IMG/VR virus record: IMGVR_UViG_3300029986_000716
Coordinates: 1 to 29,416 of that record
Length of the DNA stretch: 29,416 nucleotides
Source of the DNA: a virus
Reading direction: 5' to 3' (one strand)
How positions within the stretch are numbered: the first letter of the stretch is position 1; each line of letters starts with the position of its first letter. Position numbers and translations under genes: made by a program. Below the pieces are notes generated by a model. That model made no database searches. It was not told where the DNA came from and was given only the letters and a program-made list of their open reading frames with translations. Shown here in pieces: positions 7,463 through 14,457 of this stretch.

Positions 7463-7529
7463 AGTCAGTAAGCCGATAATTAAAGGTATGAAAAAAGATA
7501 TATTAAATCAAACTTTCGGCTTACTGACT
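7463..7529 (+). promoter_or_regulatory. inverted repeat bracketing the endonuclease start
   Basis: AGTCAGTAAGCCGA (7463-7476) and TCGGCTTACTGACT (7516-7529) are perfect 14-nt inverted copies. The 39-nt loop holds the TAAAGGT ribosome site and the ATG at 7488; the right arm encodes FGLLT of the protein. A transcript reaching this point could fold the start site into a closed loop, a known way to restrict phage homing-endonuclease expression. A weaker palindrome (TTACTT-ttt-AAGTAA, 7441-7455) lies just upstream. Confidence 0.5.
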
Positions 7530-8375
7530 GTTATAGAGAAGTTGGGCTCTATTGATTATAAACAACATTGGCAATGTAGATGTATTTGTGGAAAGTTGGT
7601 TGACAAAACAACAGAATCATTAACTTGTCCTAGGAATAAAAAACACTGTGGGTGTTGTGATAGAAATCAGTTTAAATCAGGACAAAAATTTGGAAAATTA
7701 ACTATAACAAAGGAGTCAGTAAAGTTTGGATCTTCTGGAAAAAGAATAAAATCATGGGAGTGTAGCTGTGAATGTGGAAATATCACTATAGTAAATACTT
7801 CTGATTTACTAAGTGGAAATACTACTAGCTGTGGGTGTACCAGACAAAATTATAAAGTTGATTTAACTGGCAAAGTATATGGTAGACTCACAGTAATAGC
7901 TTTAGATATTGAAAAATCACTTAATAAAAAAGACAAATATTGGAAATGTCAATGTGTTTGTGGTAATACTTGTAGTCCTTCTACAAATGCTCTTTTAAGT
8001 GGACTTAATCAATCTTGTGGCTGTATTAAACAGGATTTATTTAAAGCTTATAGAATATCTAAGGGATATGATCCTGAGACTTTAATGACTCCACACAAAA
8101 TTGCTTTAAGAGGCAGGATGAGTGGTAAGAAACCCTCGATAATGTTAAAATATAATAGTAAATGCCAACTATGCCAAGAAGAATACACAAGTCAGGAATT
8201 AGATGTACACCATATAGTTCCCTTAAGTAAAAACGATAAACTTTTTAAACAAGAAAATAATTTAATTATTTTATGTAAGAAATGTCATCTTATAGCACAT
8301 AATAATAATTGGCAAAAAATAGATTTATATATTCAAAAGAAGTTAGCTGCAATAACTGGTCTTATTCTAACTTAA
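7488..8375 (+). CDS. HNH homing endonuclease with zinc-knuckle repeats
   Basis: 295 residues. Three DNA-binding type repeats of pattern FG-LTV...W-C-C-CG...CGC lie at about 10-56, 68-117 and 131-179. The C-terminal nuclease has C226-x-x-C229, LDVHHIVPLS with H241/H242, N258, C263-x-x-C266 and H271, a complete HNH site with a structural zinc. It would nick or cut DNA at a specific site, probably to spread its own gene. It sits between the VWA gene and a second endonuclease, with an inverted repeat around its start. No frame damage is seen. Confidence 0.85.
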   Translation: MKKDILNQTFGLLTVIEKLGSIDYKQHWQCRCICGKLVDKTTESLTCPRNKKHCGCCDRNQFKSGQKFGKLTITKESVKFGSSGKRIKSWECSCECGNITIVNTSDLLSGNTTSCGCTRQNYKVDLTGKVYGRLTVIALDIEKSLNKKDKYWKCQCVCGNTCSPSTNALLSGLNQSCGCIKQDLFKAYRISKGYDPETLMTPHKIALRGRMSGKKPSIMLKYNSKCQLCQEEYTSQELDVHHIVPLSKNDKLFKQENNLIILCKKCHLIAHNNNWQKIDLYIQKKLAAITGLILT

Positions 8376-8393
8376 GATGGGAGGTATAAAAGT

Positions 8394-9461
8394 ATTCCAA
8401 ATAAGTATAATTTTTTAACTTTACCTATAAAAAATTTAAAAGTTATCTCTGATGAAGGTTTGAATAAGGCAAGAAGGGGTCTTTGGAAATGTCAATGTAT
8501 CTGTGGAACTATTTTTGTAAAAACCTCATCTTTTTTAATAACACATAAAGATAGTTATACCTGCCACTGTGTAAAGGATTTGATAGGTAAGACATTTGGC
8601 CTATTAACAGTTATAGAAAAAGCAGAAACAGTAGATGGAAAACCTAAATATAAATGTAGATGTAAGTGTGGCAATACTAAGATAATATACTCTGCTAATT
8701 TACTATCAAACTCTACTACTTCTTGTGGATGTAAAATCCCTAATAAAAATATAGATTTGATAGGAAAAGTGTTTGGAAAGCTTACTGTAAGAAGTTTTGT
8801 AGCCACTGAATCTAAGAAAGCAAAGCACTGGTTATGTGAATGTTCTTGTGGAAAAACTATTATTGCTACTTCTTCTCAATTACACAATAAAAAAATTCCT
8901 AAGACTCACTGTGGATGTTCTGGACATAATAAAATAAACAATACTTTATTAGGAAATATATTTGGTGAATTAACTGTTATTTCACAAGTAAAATCTAATA
9001 GAGGTAAAAAAGCTTGGGAATGTTTATGCTCTTGTGGAAATAGAATTATATCAGAAACCTCAGTTCTACTTTCTGGTGAAAAAACTAATTGCCCTAAATG
9101 TTCTTGTGGAAAAACTGAAGCCTTATGTATAAATACCATTAAGAGATTAACTGGATTAGAGTTTACAAAAACTAGAAAATATTTTTCTAGGTATAATTAT
9201 ATAGAATTTGATGGGCTCAATGAAGCTTCTAACATAGCAATAGAGTATAATGGAGAACAACATTATATTTTTCCTAATTTTTGGCATAAAACAAAAGAAG
9301 ATTTTATAAAACAATATAATAGAGATGTTAAAAAACAAAACTACTGTAGAGAAAATAATATAAAACTAATAATTATCCCATATACAGAACAAAATAATTT
9401 AGAAGCTTTTATTAAGTTGGAATTTAGCAGATTAAATTTAAATAACTTATTTCTAGTATAG
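8394..9461 (+). CDS. zinc-knuckle repeat endonuclease with Vsr-like C-terminal domain
   Basis: No ATG opens this frame, yet coding character extends upstream of the TTG at 8460 to the stop at 8373. A strong GGGAGG (8379-8384) lies 9 nt before ATT at 8394, so I place the start there, giving 355 residues. Four Cys-rich repeats (CQCICG, CRCKCGN, CECSCGK, CLCSCGN) are followed by a nuclease-like domain with EFDGLN, AIEYNGEQHY, NRDVKK and LIIIPYTE, the acidic/Gln/His pattern of Vsr- or PD-(D/E)xK-like phage endonucleases. The C-terminal domain closely resembles that at 26018. Use of ATT is unusual; the gene could instead be a start-codon mutant. Confidence 0.72.
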   Translation: MPNKYNFLTLPIKNLKVISDEGLNKARRGLWKCQCICGTIFVKTSSFLITHKDSYTCHCVKDLIGKTFGLLTVIEKAETVDGKPKYKCRCKCGNTKIIYSANLLSNSTTSCGCKIPNKNIDLIGKVFGKLTVRSFVATESKKAKHWLCECSCGKTIIATSSQLHNKKIPKTHCGCSGHNKINNTLLGNIFGELTVISQVKSNRGKKAWECLCSCGNRIISETSVLLSGEKTNCPKCSCGKTEALCINTIKRLTGLEFTKTRKYFSRYNYIEFDGLNEASNIAIEYNGEQHYIFPNFWHKTKEDFIKQYNRDVKKQNYCRENNIKLIIIPYTEQNNLEAFIKLEFSRLNLNNLFLV

Positions 9462-9482
9462 TTTATTAGGTTTAATAATTTT

Positions 9483-9520
9483 GGGAGAGGGGATTTAATG
9501 TCCCTTCTCCCATTTTCTTT
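9483..9520 (+). terminator. stem-loop with T-rich tail ahead of array B
   Basis: GGGAGAGGGGA (9483-9493) pairs with TCCCTTCTCCC (9501-9511) with one G-T pair and a 7-nt loop, followed by ATTTTCTTT. It should end transcripts from the endonuclease genes. The ribosome site of the first array B gene begins only 14 nt beyond the stem. Confidence 0.8.
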
Positions 9521-9534
9521 GATTGGAGGAGTTT

Positions 9535-9747
9535 ATGAGAACTGGTAAACTTTTATATATTCCAGAAGGAAAATACCTTACATATAGAGGAATTACTACT
9601 ATTTCTATGGTTTGTATTAATATTATATTAACTGAACTTACTTCAAATAAAGATATTGAAAAATATTCTTGTCTTGTAAAGAGTTTAGGATTACCTATTA
9701 GAAGTAGTTTTTTATATTCGGAATTTGAGGTAATTGAGGATGACTAA
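9535..9747 (+). CDS. ILHIPTG-family small protein B1
   Basis: 70 residues from ATG 9535, which has GGAGGAG just upstream; the in-frame TTG at 9523 lies in that ribosome site and is rejected. Starts MRTGKLLYIPEGKYLTYRG and ends YSEFEVIEDD. The middle is Ile/Leu-rich (ISMVCINIILTELT) but with no membrane topology I would trust. It overlaps the next gene by 8 nt (ATGACTAA). Confidence 0.78.
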   Translation: MRTGKLLYIPEGKYLTYRGITTISMVCINIILTELTSNKDIEKYSCLVKSLGLPIRSSFLYSEFEVIEDD

Positions 9748-9958
9748 AATACTACATATACCTAGTGGGGAATATGTTAAATTTGTTTCGAGAGACCAAC
9801 ATAAGTTGGTTCTTAATATAGAAGATTCACGGTTTTCTGATATATCTTTAGATGCATTATTTCTTAAATTAGAAGATACTTATTTTAATTTAAATATAAA
9901 GGGCTATGATGATTCCCAAGCTAGAATTAAAGCGGAATTTGAGGTAATAGATGGCTAG
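9740..9958 (+). CDS. ILHIPTG-family small protein B2
   Basis: 72 residues, MTKILHIPSGEYVKFVSRD to AEFEVIDG. Starting with this copy, array B uses an MTK/MTR start created by the ATGACTAA overlap. It carries LNIEDSRFSD in the middle, a relaxed form of the F-E-D-S-Y motif of later copies. Overlaps the next ATG through ATGGCTAG. Confidence 0.8.
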   Translation: MTKILHIPSGEYVKFVSRDQHKLVLNIEDSRFSDISLDALFLKLEDTYFNLNIKGYDDSQARIKAEFEVIDG

Positions 9959-10163
9959 GATACTTTATATACCTACTGGAGAATATTTAAAATTTTATTA
10001 CGCTAATGATAACATTTATTCTTTTGTAGAATTATGGGAAGTTGATTCTGAAATCACTTATTTATTGGCACTTAATTCAAGTATGTTTATTAATAGTTGG
10101 CTAAAATTAAATAATGTCATTCTACTAATTTTACTAAGTGAATTGGAGATAATATATGACTAA
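9951..10163 (+). CDS. ILHIPTG-family small protein B3
   Basis: 70 residues, MARILYIPTGEYLKFYYAN to SELEIIYD. The last 40 or so nucleotides, through the next start, are identical to those of the duplicated genes at 10370 and 10587, while the middle differs. This makes it a donor or recipient of a C-terminal segment. The GGAGATAAT in its last codons serves as the next ribosome site. Confidence 0.8.
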   Translation: MARILYIPTGEYLKFYYANDNIYSFVELWEVDSEITYLLALNSSMFINSWLKLNNVILLILLSELEIIYD

Positions 10164-10377
10164 AATATTAGATGTAATTAAAGGAGAATATGTTCAATTT
10201 GTTCCACGTAAAGATGAGGGTAGGCCAGAACTAGTAGAGGATAGTTTTAGATATAACGTATTAAATTATGATATAGAAGCTCTTATAGAATATCTATTAG
10301 AAGACAATGGGGATAATATATTATATCCATATCAAAATTCTTATACAAGACAAAGTTTCGAGATAATATATGACTAA
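10156..10377 (+). CDS. ILHIPTG-family small protein B4
   Basis: 73 residues, MTKILDVIKGEYVQFVPRKD to QSFEIIYD. The first strand reads ILDVIKGEY rather than ILHIPTGEY; the gene at 10804 has the related ILDLVNGQY. The middle is acidic (YDIEALIEYLLEDNGD). It ends with the ATATATGACTAA junction. Confidence 0.8.
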   Translation: MTKILDVIKGEYVQFVPRKDEGRPELVEDSFRYNVLNYDIEALIEYLLEDNGDNILYPYQNSYTRQSFEIIYD

Positions 10378-10594
10378 AATACTTTATATACCTACTGGGG
10401 AATATTTACAGTATTGGGAATTTAAAGAAAGTAAATATACCTCCATTATAGAAGATATAGAACTAGAAGTTGAAGAGGAACTAGTGGAGCTAACAAATAT
10501 TGGCAGGGGAGATTATCTTATAAATGACTGGTTAGAACATAATAAGATTATTCTACCAATTTTACTAAGTGAATTGGAGATAATATATGACTAA
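10370..10594 (+). CDS. ILHIPTG-family small protein B5 (duplicate copy 1)
   Basis: 74 residues, MTKILYIPTGEYLQYWEF to SELEIIYD, with a strongly acidic middle (ELEVEEELVEL) and INDWLEHNKIILPILL before the last strand. The protein is identical to the next gene's. The W-L-x-x-N-x-I-I-L-P block is shared with copies at 9951 and 11298. Confidence 0.85.
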   Translation: MTKILYIPTGEYLQYWEFKESKYTSIIEDIELEVEEELVELTNIGRGDYLINDWLEHNKIILPILLSELEIIYD

Positions 10595-10811
10595 AATACT
10601 TTATATACCTACTGGGGAATATTTACAGTATTGGGAATTTAAAGAAAGTAAATATACCTCCATTATAGAAGATATAGAACTAGAAGTTGAAGAGGAACTA
10701 GTGGAGCTAACAAATATTGGCAGGGGAGATTATCTTATAAATGACTGGTTAGAACATAATAAGATTATTCTACCAATTTTACTAAGTGAATTGGAGATAA
10801 TATATGACTAA
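10587..10811 (+). CDS. ILHIPTG-family small protein B6 (duplicate copy 2)
   Basis: Second, identical copy of the gene at 10370, overlapping it by 8 nt. Because DNA and protein are both unchanged, it doubles dosage rather than adding a new sequence. It might also be gained or lost readily in a growing phage population. Confidence 0.85.
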   Translation: MTKILYIPTGEYLQYWEFKESKYTSIIEDIELEVEEELVELTNIGRGDYLINDWLEHNKIILPILLSELEIIYD

Positions 10812-11046
10812 AATATTAGATTTAGTAAATGGACAATATGTTAAATTTATCTCCTCTCATAAATATGAAATGGAACATTTAGACGATAAAACATATCAAG
10901 TAATTGATTTTGAAGATAGTTATAGTTATGAAATAGGTTCTTCTGTAAGACAACACATAGATTATATGTTAGAGGATAATATGTGTGATGCACAATCTCG
11001 ATATAAGGGATATACATTAGAGAATTTCGAGGTAATATATGACTAA
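10804..11046 (+). CDS. ILHIPTG-family small protein B7 (FEDSY subgroup)
   Basis: 80 residues, MTKILDLVNGQYVKFISSHK to ENFEVIYD. The middle has IDFEDSYSYE, defining a subgroup with 11039, 11530 and 14673 in which F/Y-E-D-S-Y follows a short charged loop. The next start lies in its closing ATATATGACTAA. Confidence 0.8.
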   Translation: MTKILDLVNGQYVKFISSHKYEMEHLDDKTYQVIDFEDSYSYEIGSSVRQHIDYMLEDNMCDAQSRYKGYTLENFEVIYD

Positions 11047-11305
11047 GCTACTACATATTACTTCTGGACAATATGTTTATTTTCTATCTTCACTAGAGTA
11101 TGATAGAAAAAACCATAAGCACCTTAGTTTAAGTACACACGTGCTAGATTATGAAGATTCTTATATGTATGAAGATGAGCATATACCCATAGAAGAAATT
11201 TTGGAAAAAAGAGGTTCTAAGGGAGGATGCTATTTAACTTCATATAAGATTTCAGATTTTAAAACATTTCTAAAATCTGAATTTGCTATAATTAAAAATG
11301 ACTAG
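11039..11305 (+). CDS. ILHIPTG-family small protein B8 (FEDSY subgroup)
   Basis: 88 residues, MTKLLHITSGQYVYFLSSLE, then LDYEDSYMYE, ending SEFAIIKND. The first ~60 nt are identical to the gene at 11530, after which the two diverge sharply. The final E-F-E has become E-F-A. Overlaps 11298 by 8 nt. Confidence 0.8.
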   Translation: MTKLLHITSGQYVYFLSSLEYDRKNHKHLSLSTHVLDYEDSYMYEDEHIPIEEILEKRGSKGGCYLTSYKISDFKTFLKSEFAIIKND

Positions 11306-11537
11306 GATACTTTACATACCTACCGGAGAATATTTAAAATATTATACTCATTTGGATGAAAATGAAATTATAATAGAGAGTGTATTGGAGGAAATAATGA
11401 GAAAGGAAGATATTGAAATAGAGATAGAAGAAATACTATCAATGGAACAACATAAAACTAGATATAGTGATTGGATAAAATTAAATAATTTAATACTTCC
11501 AGTTTTACCAAATGAATTGGAGATAATATATGACTAA
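11298..11537 (+). CDS. ILHIPTG-family small protein B9
   Basis: 79 residues, MTRILYIPTGEYLKYYTHLD to NELEIIYD. A Glu/Ile-rich helical middle (EEIMRKEDIEIEIEEILSME) and a DWIKLNNLILPVLP block tie it to the duplicated pair at 10370/10587. Ends in the standard overlap with the next gene. Confidence 0.8.
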   Translation: MTRILYIPTGEYLKYYTHLDENEIIIESVLEEIMRKEDIEIEIEEILSMEQHKTRYSDWIKLNNLILPVLPNELEIIYD

Positions 11538-11781
11538 GCTACTACATATTACTTCTGGACAATATGTTTATTTTCTATCTTCGGTAGAGTATGATAGGGC
11601 CCATTCAGAAGATACTTCAGGAAGACTTGTAAATTTTGAAGATTCTTATTATTTTAAGCATGGTCATGAAACAATAGGTAATTTTATTACTAAATATCTT
11701 ACAGAAGGCGTTGAACTAGAAGTAGGAAATGGTAATGTCATTTTATATTCATTAGATGAATTAGAAATAGTATATGACTAA
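11530..11781 (+). CDS. ILHIPTG-family small protein B10 (FEDSY subgroup)
   Basis: 83 residues, MTKLLHITSGQYVYFLSSVE, VNFEDSYYFK, ending LDELEIVYD. It shares its N-terminal segment with 11039 and its EYDRAHSED block with the copy at 14673 in array C, so it links two arrays. Overlaps the next ATG by 8 nt. Confidence 0.8.
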   Translation: MTKLLHITSGQYVYFLSSVEYDRAHSEDTSGRLVNFEDSYYFKHGHETIGNFITKYLTEGVELEVGNGNVILYSLDELEIVYD

Positions 11782-12064
11782 ATCTAGCTATATACCTAGT
11801 ATAAAAAGAGAATTAAAAATATTATACATTCCAAATGGTGAGTATATAGTCCCTAATTTTCCTTTTACACATTTTGGTTTAAGTCATTGGCATGTTATTG
11901 CCTATAGAAAAAAAGTAATTAATAAGTTTGTAAAATTATGTTCTGAATTGTCTACTTGGGGAAGACCTCCAGAATGGTTTGGGGACTTGCCTAGAAATCA
12001 TACCTTTGATATAAGTGAATTTGAGTTTATTTTTATAGTTGAGGGGATAGAAATAAATGACTAG
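11774..12064 (+). CDS. ILHIPTG-family small protein B11 (N-terminally extended)
   Basis: 96 residues. The family strand appears late, as KILYIPNGEYIV at about 15-26, after MTKSSYIPSIKREL. The extension may be a leftover of an earlier start, because SSYIPS resembles a damaged copy of the same strand. The middle is Trp/Pro-rich, and the protein ends SEFEFIFIVEGIEIND with a longer tail than usual. Confidence 0.75.
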   Translation: MTKSSYIPSIKRELKILYIPNGEYIVPNFPFTHFGLSHWHVIAYRKKVINKFVKLCSELSTWGRPPEWFGDLPRNHTFDISEFEFIFIVEGIEIND

Positions 12065-12287
12065 AATACTTTATATACCTACTGGAGAATATATACAGTT
12101 TATATCGCCTGAGGTTGGATATACGGAAATTTTTGAAGAATCTACTGATAACTTATTTAAGTTTACGAGTAATACTCCAGAAAGATATATAAGCAAAATT
12201 ATAGAACATAATTATTCATCTTTTTTAGTTCGTAAAGTAGGTTATATAAAGCATATTAGATCAGAATTCGAGATAATATATGACTAA
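12057..12287 (+). CDS. ILHIPTG-family small protein B12
   Basis: 76 residues, MTRILYIPTGEYIQFISPE to RSEFEIIYD. The KHIRSEFEIIYD end resembles that of the copies at 14450 and 14890 (KFLRSEFEIIYD). Overlaps both neighbours by 8 nt. Confidence 0.8.
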   Translation: MTRILYIPTGEYIQFISPEVGYTEIFEESTDNLFKFTSNTPERYISKIIEHNYSSFLVRKVGYIKHIRSEFEIIYD

Positions 12288-12522
12288 ACTGCTATATATT
12301 CCAAACGGTAATTATTTAAGGTTTTATTTACATAATTCAAATGACCTCACAATAAACTTAGAAGAAGCTGGAATCGGGGCAGGGCCAGATTTTAAAACGG
12401 CAGCTCATTTTATAAATTATTTACTACATACTAAATGTGGCTCAAGGTGGTATGAAATAAATGGAATTGAGTATGGCCACGAATTTCTTCGTTGTGAACT
12501 TGAGATAGTAAAATATGACTAA
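12280..12522 (+). CDS. ILHIPTG-family small protein B13
   Basis: 80 residues, MTKLLYIPNGNYLRFYLHN to RCELEIVKYD. The middle is Gly/Ala-rich (EEAGIGAGPDFKTAAHFINY). It shares FLRCELEI with the FLRSEFEI of array C copies. Its final KYD codons overlap the start of the split copy at 12515. Confidence 0.78.
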   Translation: MTKLLYIPNGNYLRFYLHNSNDLTINLEEAGIGAGPDFKTAAHFINYLLHTKCGSRWYEINGIEYGHEFLRCELEIVKYD

Positions 12523-12622
12523 GATATTATATATAACAGAAGGATATATCATACAACTAATAAAATTCCCAGCTATAGTAGGGGAATATACAGAAATATA
12601 TGAAGATAGTGCGTGGCTATGA
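12515..12622 (+). pseudogene. ILHIPTG-family copy B14, N-terminal half
   Basis: 35 codons: MTKILYITEGYIIQLIKFPA, ending EDSAWL before TGA at 12620-12622. It has the family front but no closing strand. The next frame begins at 12619 and supplies the missing back half (RAEFEILIC). Together they would make a normal ~84-residue copy, so a frameshift has split the gene. The stop and next start overlap as ATGA, so both halves could still be made by coupled translation. Confidence 0.65.
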
Positions 12623-12768
12623 CTCAAAATAAGTCAGTAGAAGAGTTCTTAATTGAGTTATGTGGGCCATCATATATTGATAATGGATTTTTTAGAGAAA
12701 AAAACAAAGTTTTAAATAGACTAAAGTCAGCTTTTTTAAGAGCTGAGTTTGAAATATTAATATGTTAA
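12619..12768 (+). pseudogene. ILHIPTG-family copy B14, C-terminal half
   Basis: 49 residues, MTQNKSVEEFLIELCGPSY to RAEFEILIC. The E-F-E-I strand and the preceding helix (VEEFLIEL) match the back half of family members. It starts inside the ATGA overlap with the 12515 frame. It lies at the end of array B, where a decaying copy would be least disruptive to coupling. Confidence 0.6.
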
Positions 12769-12835
12769 TAAATAAAATTATTAAGGTTGAGTCTACTTCT
12801 GACGATACTAGTTAAATATAAAGGAGAAACCATTT

Positions 12836-13285
12836 ATGATGGAACTTGTAAGAAATATTCAATACGATAAAATCTCACTTATAACTGAGAAAGAGCTTAG
12901 TGAGATGTCTAGGTTTAATATACTTTTTGATATATCTAAGCCAGATTCTATAATGGCTACCATAGCAGTAAAGTTTGATACACAAAATAATGCCTACGTT
13001 TTTGAACGGCAAGAAATATACGATTCTTTGAAAGAACTATCTACTGTGACAATGAAAGAACTTCTAATGCTATTCGCAAAGAGAGCTATTATAAATAGTG
13101 ACTCTGAATATTTTCACAGAGACGACCCTAAGCTTCATTCCTTTTTAAGTAAGTTGTCATACCCATCTATAGAGGATGTGTGTAGTAATTTAGAGGAATT
13201 CGCAAAGCAGTTTAAATCAGGCCATGTTACTTTAAATTTAGGAAATGCTCGTAAATATAAAAACCAACCTATACATAGAAATTAA
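12836..13285 (+). CDS. unidentified protein, 149 aa
   Basis: Starts after a strong AAGGAGAAACC site; a second ATG follows immediately. The sequence is mixed alpha/beta with charged helices (ELSEMSRFNILFDISK, MKELLMLFAKRAII, IEDVCSNLEEFAKQF) and no membrane segment or metal site. It is not a family member. With the following gene it forms the core part of the unit headed by array B. I do not recognise it. Confidence 0.8.
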   Translation: MMELVRNIQYDKISLITEKELSEMSRFNILFDISKPDSIMATIAVKFDTQNNAYVFERQEIYDSLKELSTVTMKELLMLFAKRAIINSDSEYFHRDDPKLHSFLSKLSYPSIEDVCSNLEEFAKQFKSGHVTLNLGNARKYKNQPIHRN

Positions 13286-13321
13286 CCTAACCAATAGCAA
13301 AACTAATAGGAGCATGCTATT

Positions 13322-14140
13322 ATGACTTTTGATGAACTTCTAACAATTGATGATATCAGAAATAACCAACAAAAAGTTTTAGACTATTTAGATAGATGCT
13401 TTTTTAATGATAGCACAGTTACTTTAAGTAATGATGACTATATTAAAAAATCTGTTATAAATAGACTATCCCAATTAGTTTTACTTAGTGAGAATGTTGC
13501 TTCTATAAATGAGAATTCAGAAGAGCTTAGTAGGGCTATGTTAAGAGCCTCATTAAATGAAAAGGATATTAATTTCATCTTAAATGCCTCTTTGAAGATT
13601 TCTGATATTTCTGTATCTATAAAAGAAGCAGCTGCTAAATCTGATGGATCTTCTAAAGAAGAAGAAGCCTCAGAAAAGGCTAATGAAATGATTAAGGCTA
13701 AGATGGAAAGTATGGGCTCTATTGAAAATTTAATTTATATCATAAAGGAATCTCTTGGAACATCAAGAATTCTTCCAGTGTCTTCAGAAGAAGCTATTAT
13801 GGAGGCTATGTCTCAAAATCTCGAACCTGAAAAAGCAAGAAAAGATATGCTACAAATTGAACGGCCAGTAGAGTTTAATCTTAGTTTTTTGGATTTAAAT
13901 AAGCTTGATAATTCTCAGATTTTTTCTTTTCTAAAAAATATGCTGTCATGTGATTCTAATAGTTCATTAGAATTACAGTTGCCTATTGATGCTTTAATAG
14001 ATGATATAAAGACACTTTATACAATAGACTTACCAAATATTGCAGAACAAGCAGTGGATTTTGCTAAGAATTCTGCTAAAAATTCCTTCTCCTTTACTGC
14101 TGAGAGGGATGCATTTCAGAGTTTATTTGACACACTGTAA
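13322..14140 (+). CDS. unidentified mostly helical protein, 272 aa
   Basis: Begins MTFDELLTIDDIRNNQQKV after TAGGAGCATGCTATT. The whole protein reads as amphipathic helices. A Ser/Glu/Lys-rich linker (SDGSSKEEEASEKAN, about 107-121) separates an N-terminal helical domain from a C-terminal one rich in FS-L and AVDFAKNSAKNS segments. No catalytic motif is visible. A stem-loop terminator follows 20 nt after the stop. It could be a structural or assembly protein, but nothing proves this. Confidence 0.8.
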   Translation: MTFDELLTIDDIRNNQQKVLDYLDRCFFNDSTVTLSNDDYIKKSVINRLSQLVLLSENVASINENSEELSRAMLRASLNEKDINFILNASLKISDISVSIKEAAAKSDGSSKEEEASEKANEMIKAKMESMGSIENLIYIIKESLGTSRILPVSSEEAIMEAMSQNLEPEKARKDMLQIERPVEFNLSFLDLNKLDNSQIFSFLKNMLSCDSNSSLELQLPIDALIDDIKTLYTIDLPNIAEQAVDFAKNSAKNSFSFTAERDAFQSLFDTL

Positions 14141-14160
14141 TAGTCTACAAACTAACTAAG

Positions 14161-14194
14161 TATGGGCTGGTATTAAGTTATCAGCCCATATTTT
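14161..14194 (+). terminator. stem-loop with T-rich tail ahead of array C
   Basis: TATGGGCTG (14161-14169) pairs with CAGCCCATA (14182-14190), extendable by inner wobble pairs, followed by TTTTATAT. It should terminate the 12836-14140 transcripts. The array C start codon is only 21 nt beyond the stem, with GAAAGGA between. Confidence 0.8.
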
Positions 14195-14211
14195 ATATCG
14201 AAAGGACTAGT

Positions 14212-14457
14212 ATGACTAAAATATTGTATGTACCTAATGGAGACTATTTAAAATTTTATGACCCGGGCTCACAATTACCAAATATTATTTTATTAGAGAA
14301 GCTTTGTGAATTTACTGATACTAGATTATGTAGCAAAAAGGATATATTAGCTTATTTAAATTATACTGAAGATGCATACCATGGCTGGTATACTGTGAAT
14401 AATATAGAAATTTTCCATAAATTTTTAGCTTCTGAAATAGAGTTGATATATGACTAG
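14212..14457 (+). CDS. ILHIPTG-family small protein C1
   Basis: 81 residues, MTKILYVPNGDYLKFYDPG to ASEIELIYD. The helix block SKKDILAYLNY and the HGWYTVNNIEIFHKF segment resemble the gene at 12280, whose RWYEINGIEYGHEF is in the same place. First copy of array C; the next start is in its closing ATATATGACTAG. Confidence 0.8.
   Translation: MTKILYVPNGDYLKFYDPGSQLPNIILLEKLCEFTDTRLCSKKDILAYLNYTEDAYHGWYTVNNIEIFHKFLASEIELIYD

Larger units (their letters stand above)
10360..10815 (+). repeat. perfect 217-bp tandem duplication of a family gene
   Basis: Positions 10370-10586 and 10587-10803 are identical base for base. Including the shared junction sequence on both sides, 10360-10598 equals 10577-10815. 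Each unit is one complete gene plus one junction, so the duplication endpoints lie in the recurring GAGATAATATATGACTAAAATA junction, as expected for unequal exchange or slippage between junctions. The absence of any difference means it is very recent, or kept identical by gene conversion. Confidence 0.97.

Noticed and set aside
8555-9338. Minus-strand reading frames inside the second endonuclease gene
   Set aside because: They oppose clear Cys-repeat and nuclease motifs on the plus strand and have no start signals of their own.
14141-14211. tRNA or other structured RNA gene between 14140 and 14212
   Set aside because: Only a single stem-loop with T-rich tail is present; no cloverleaf or conserved tRNA loops.
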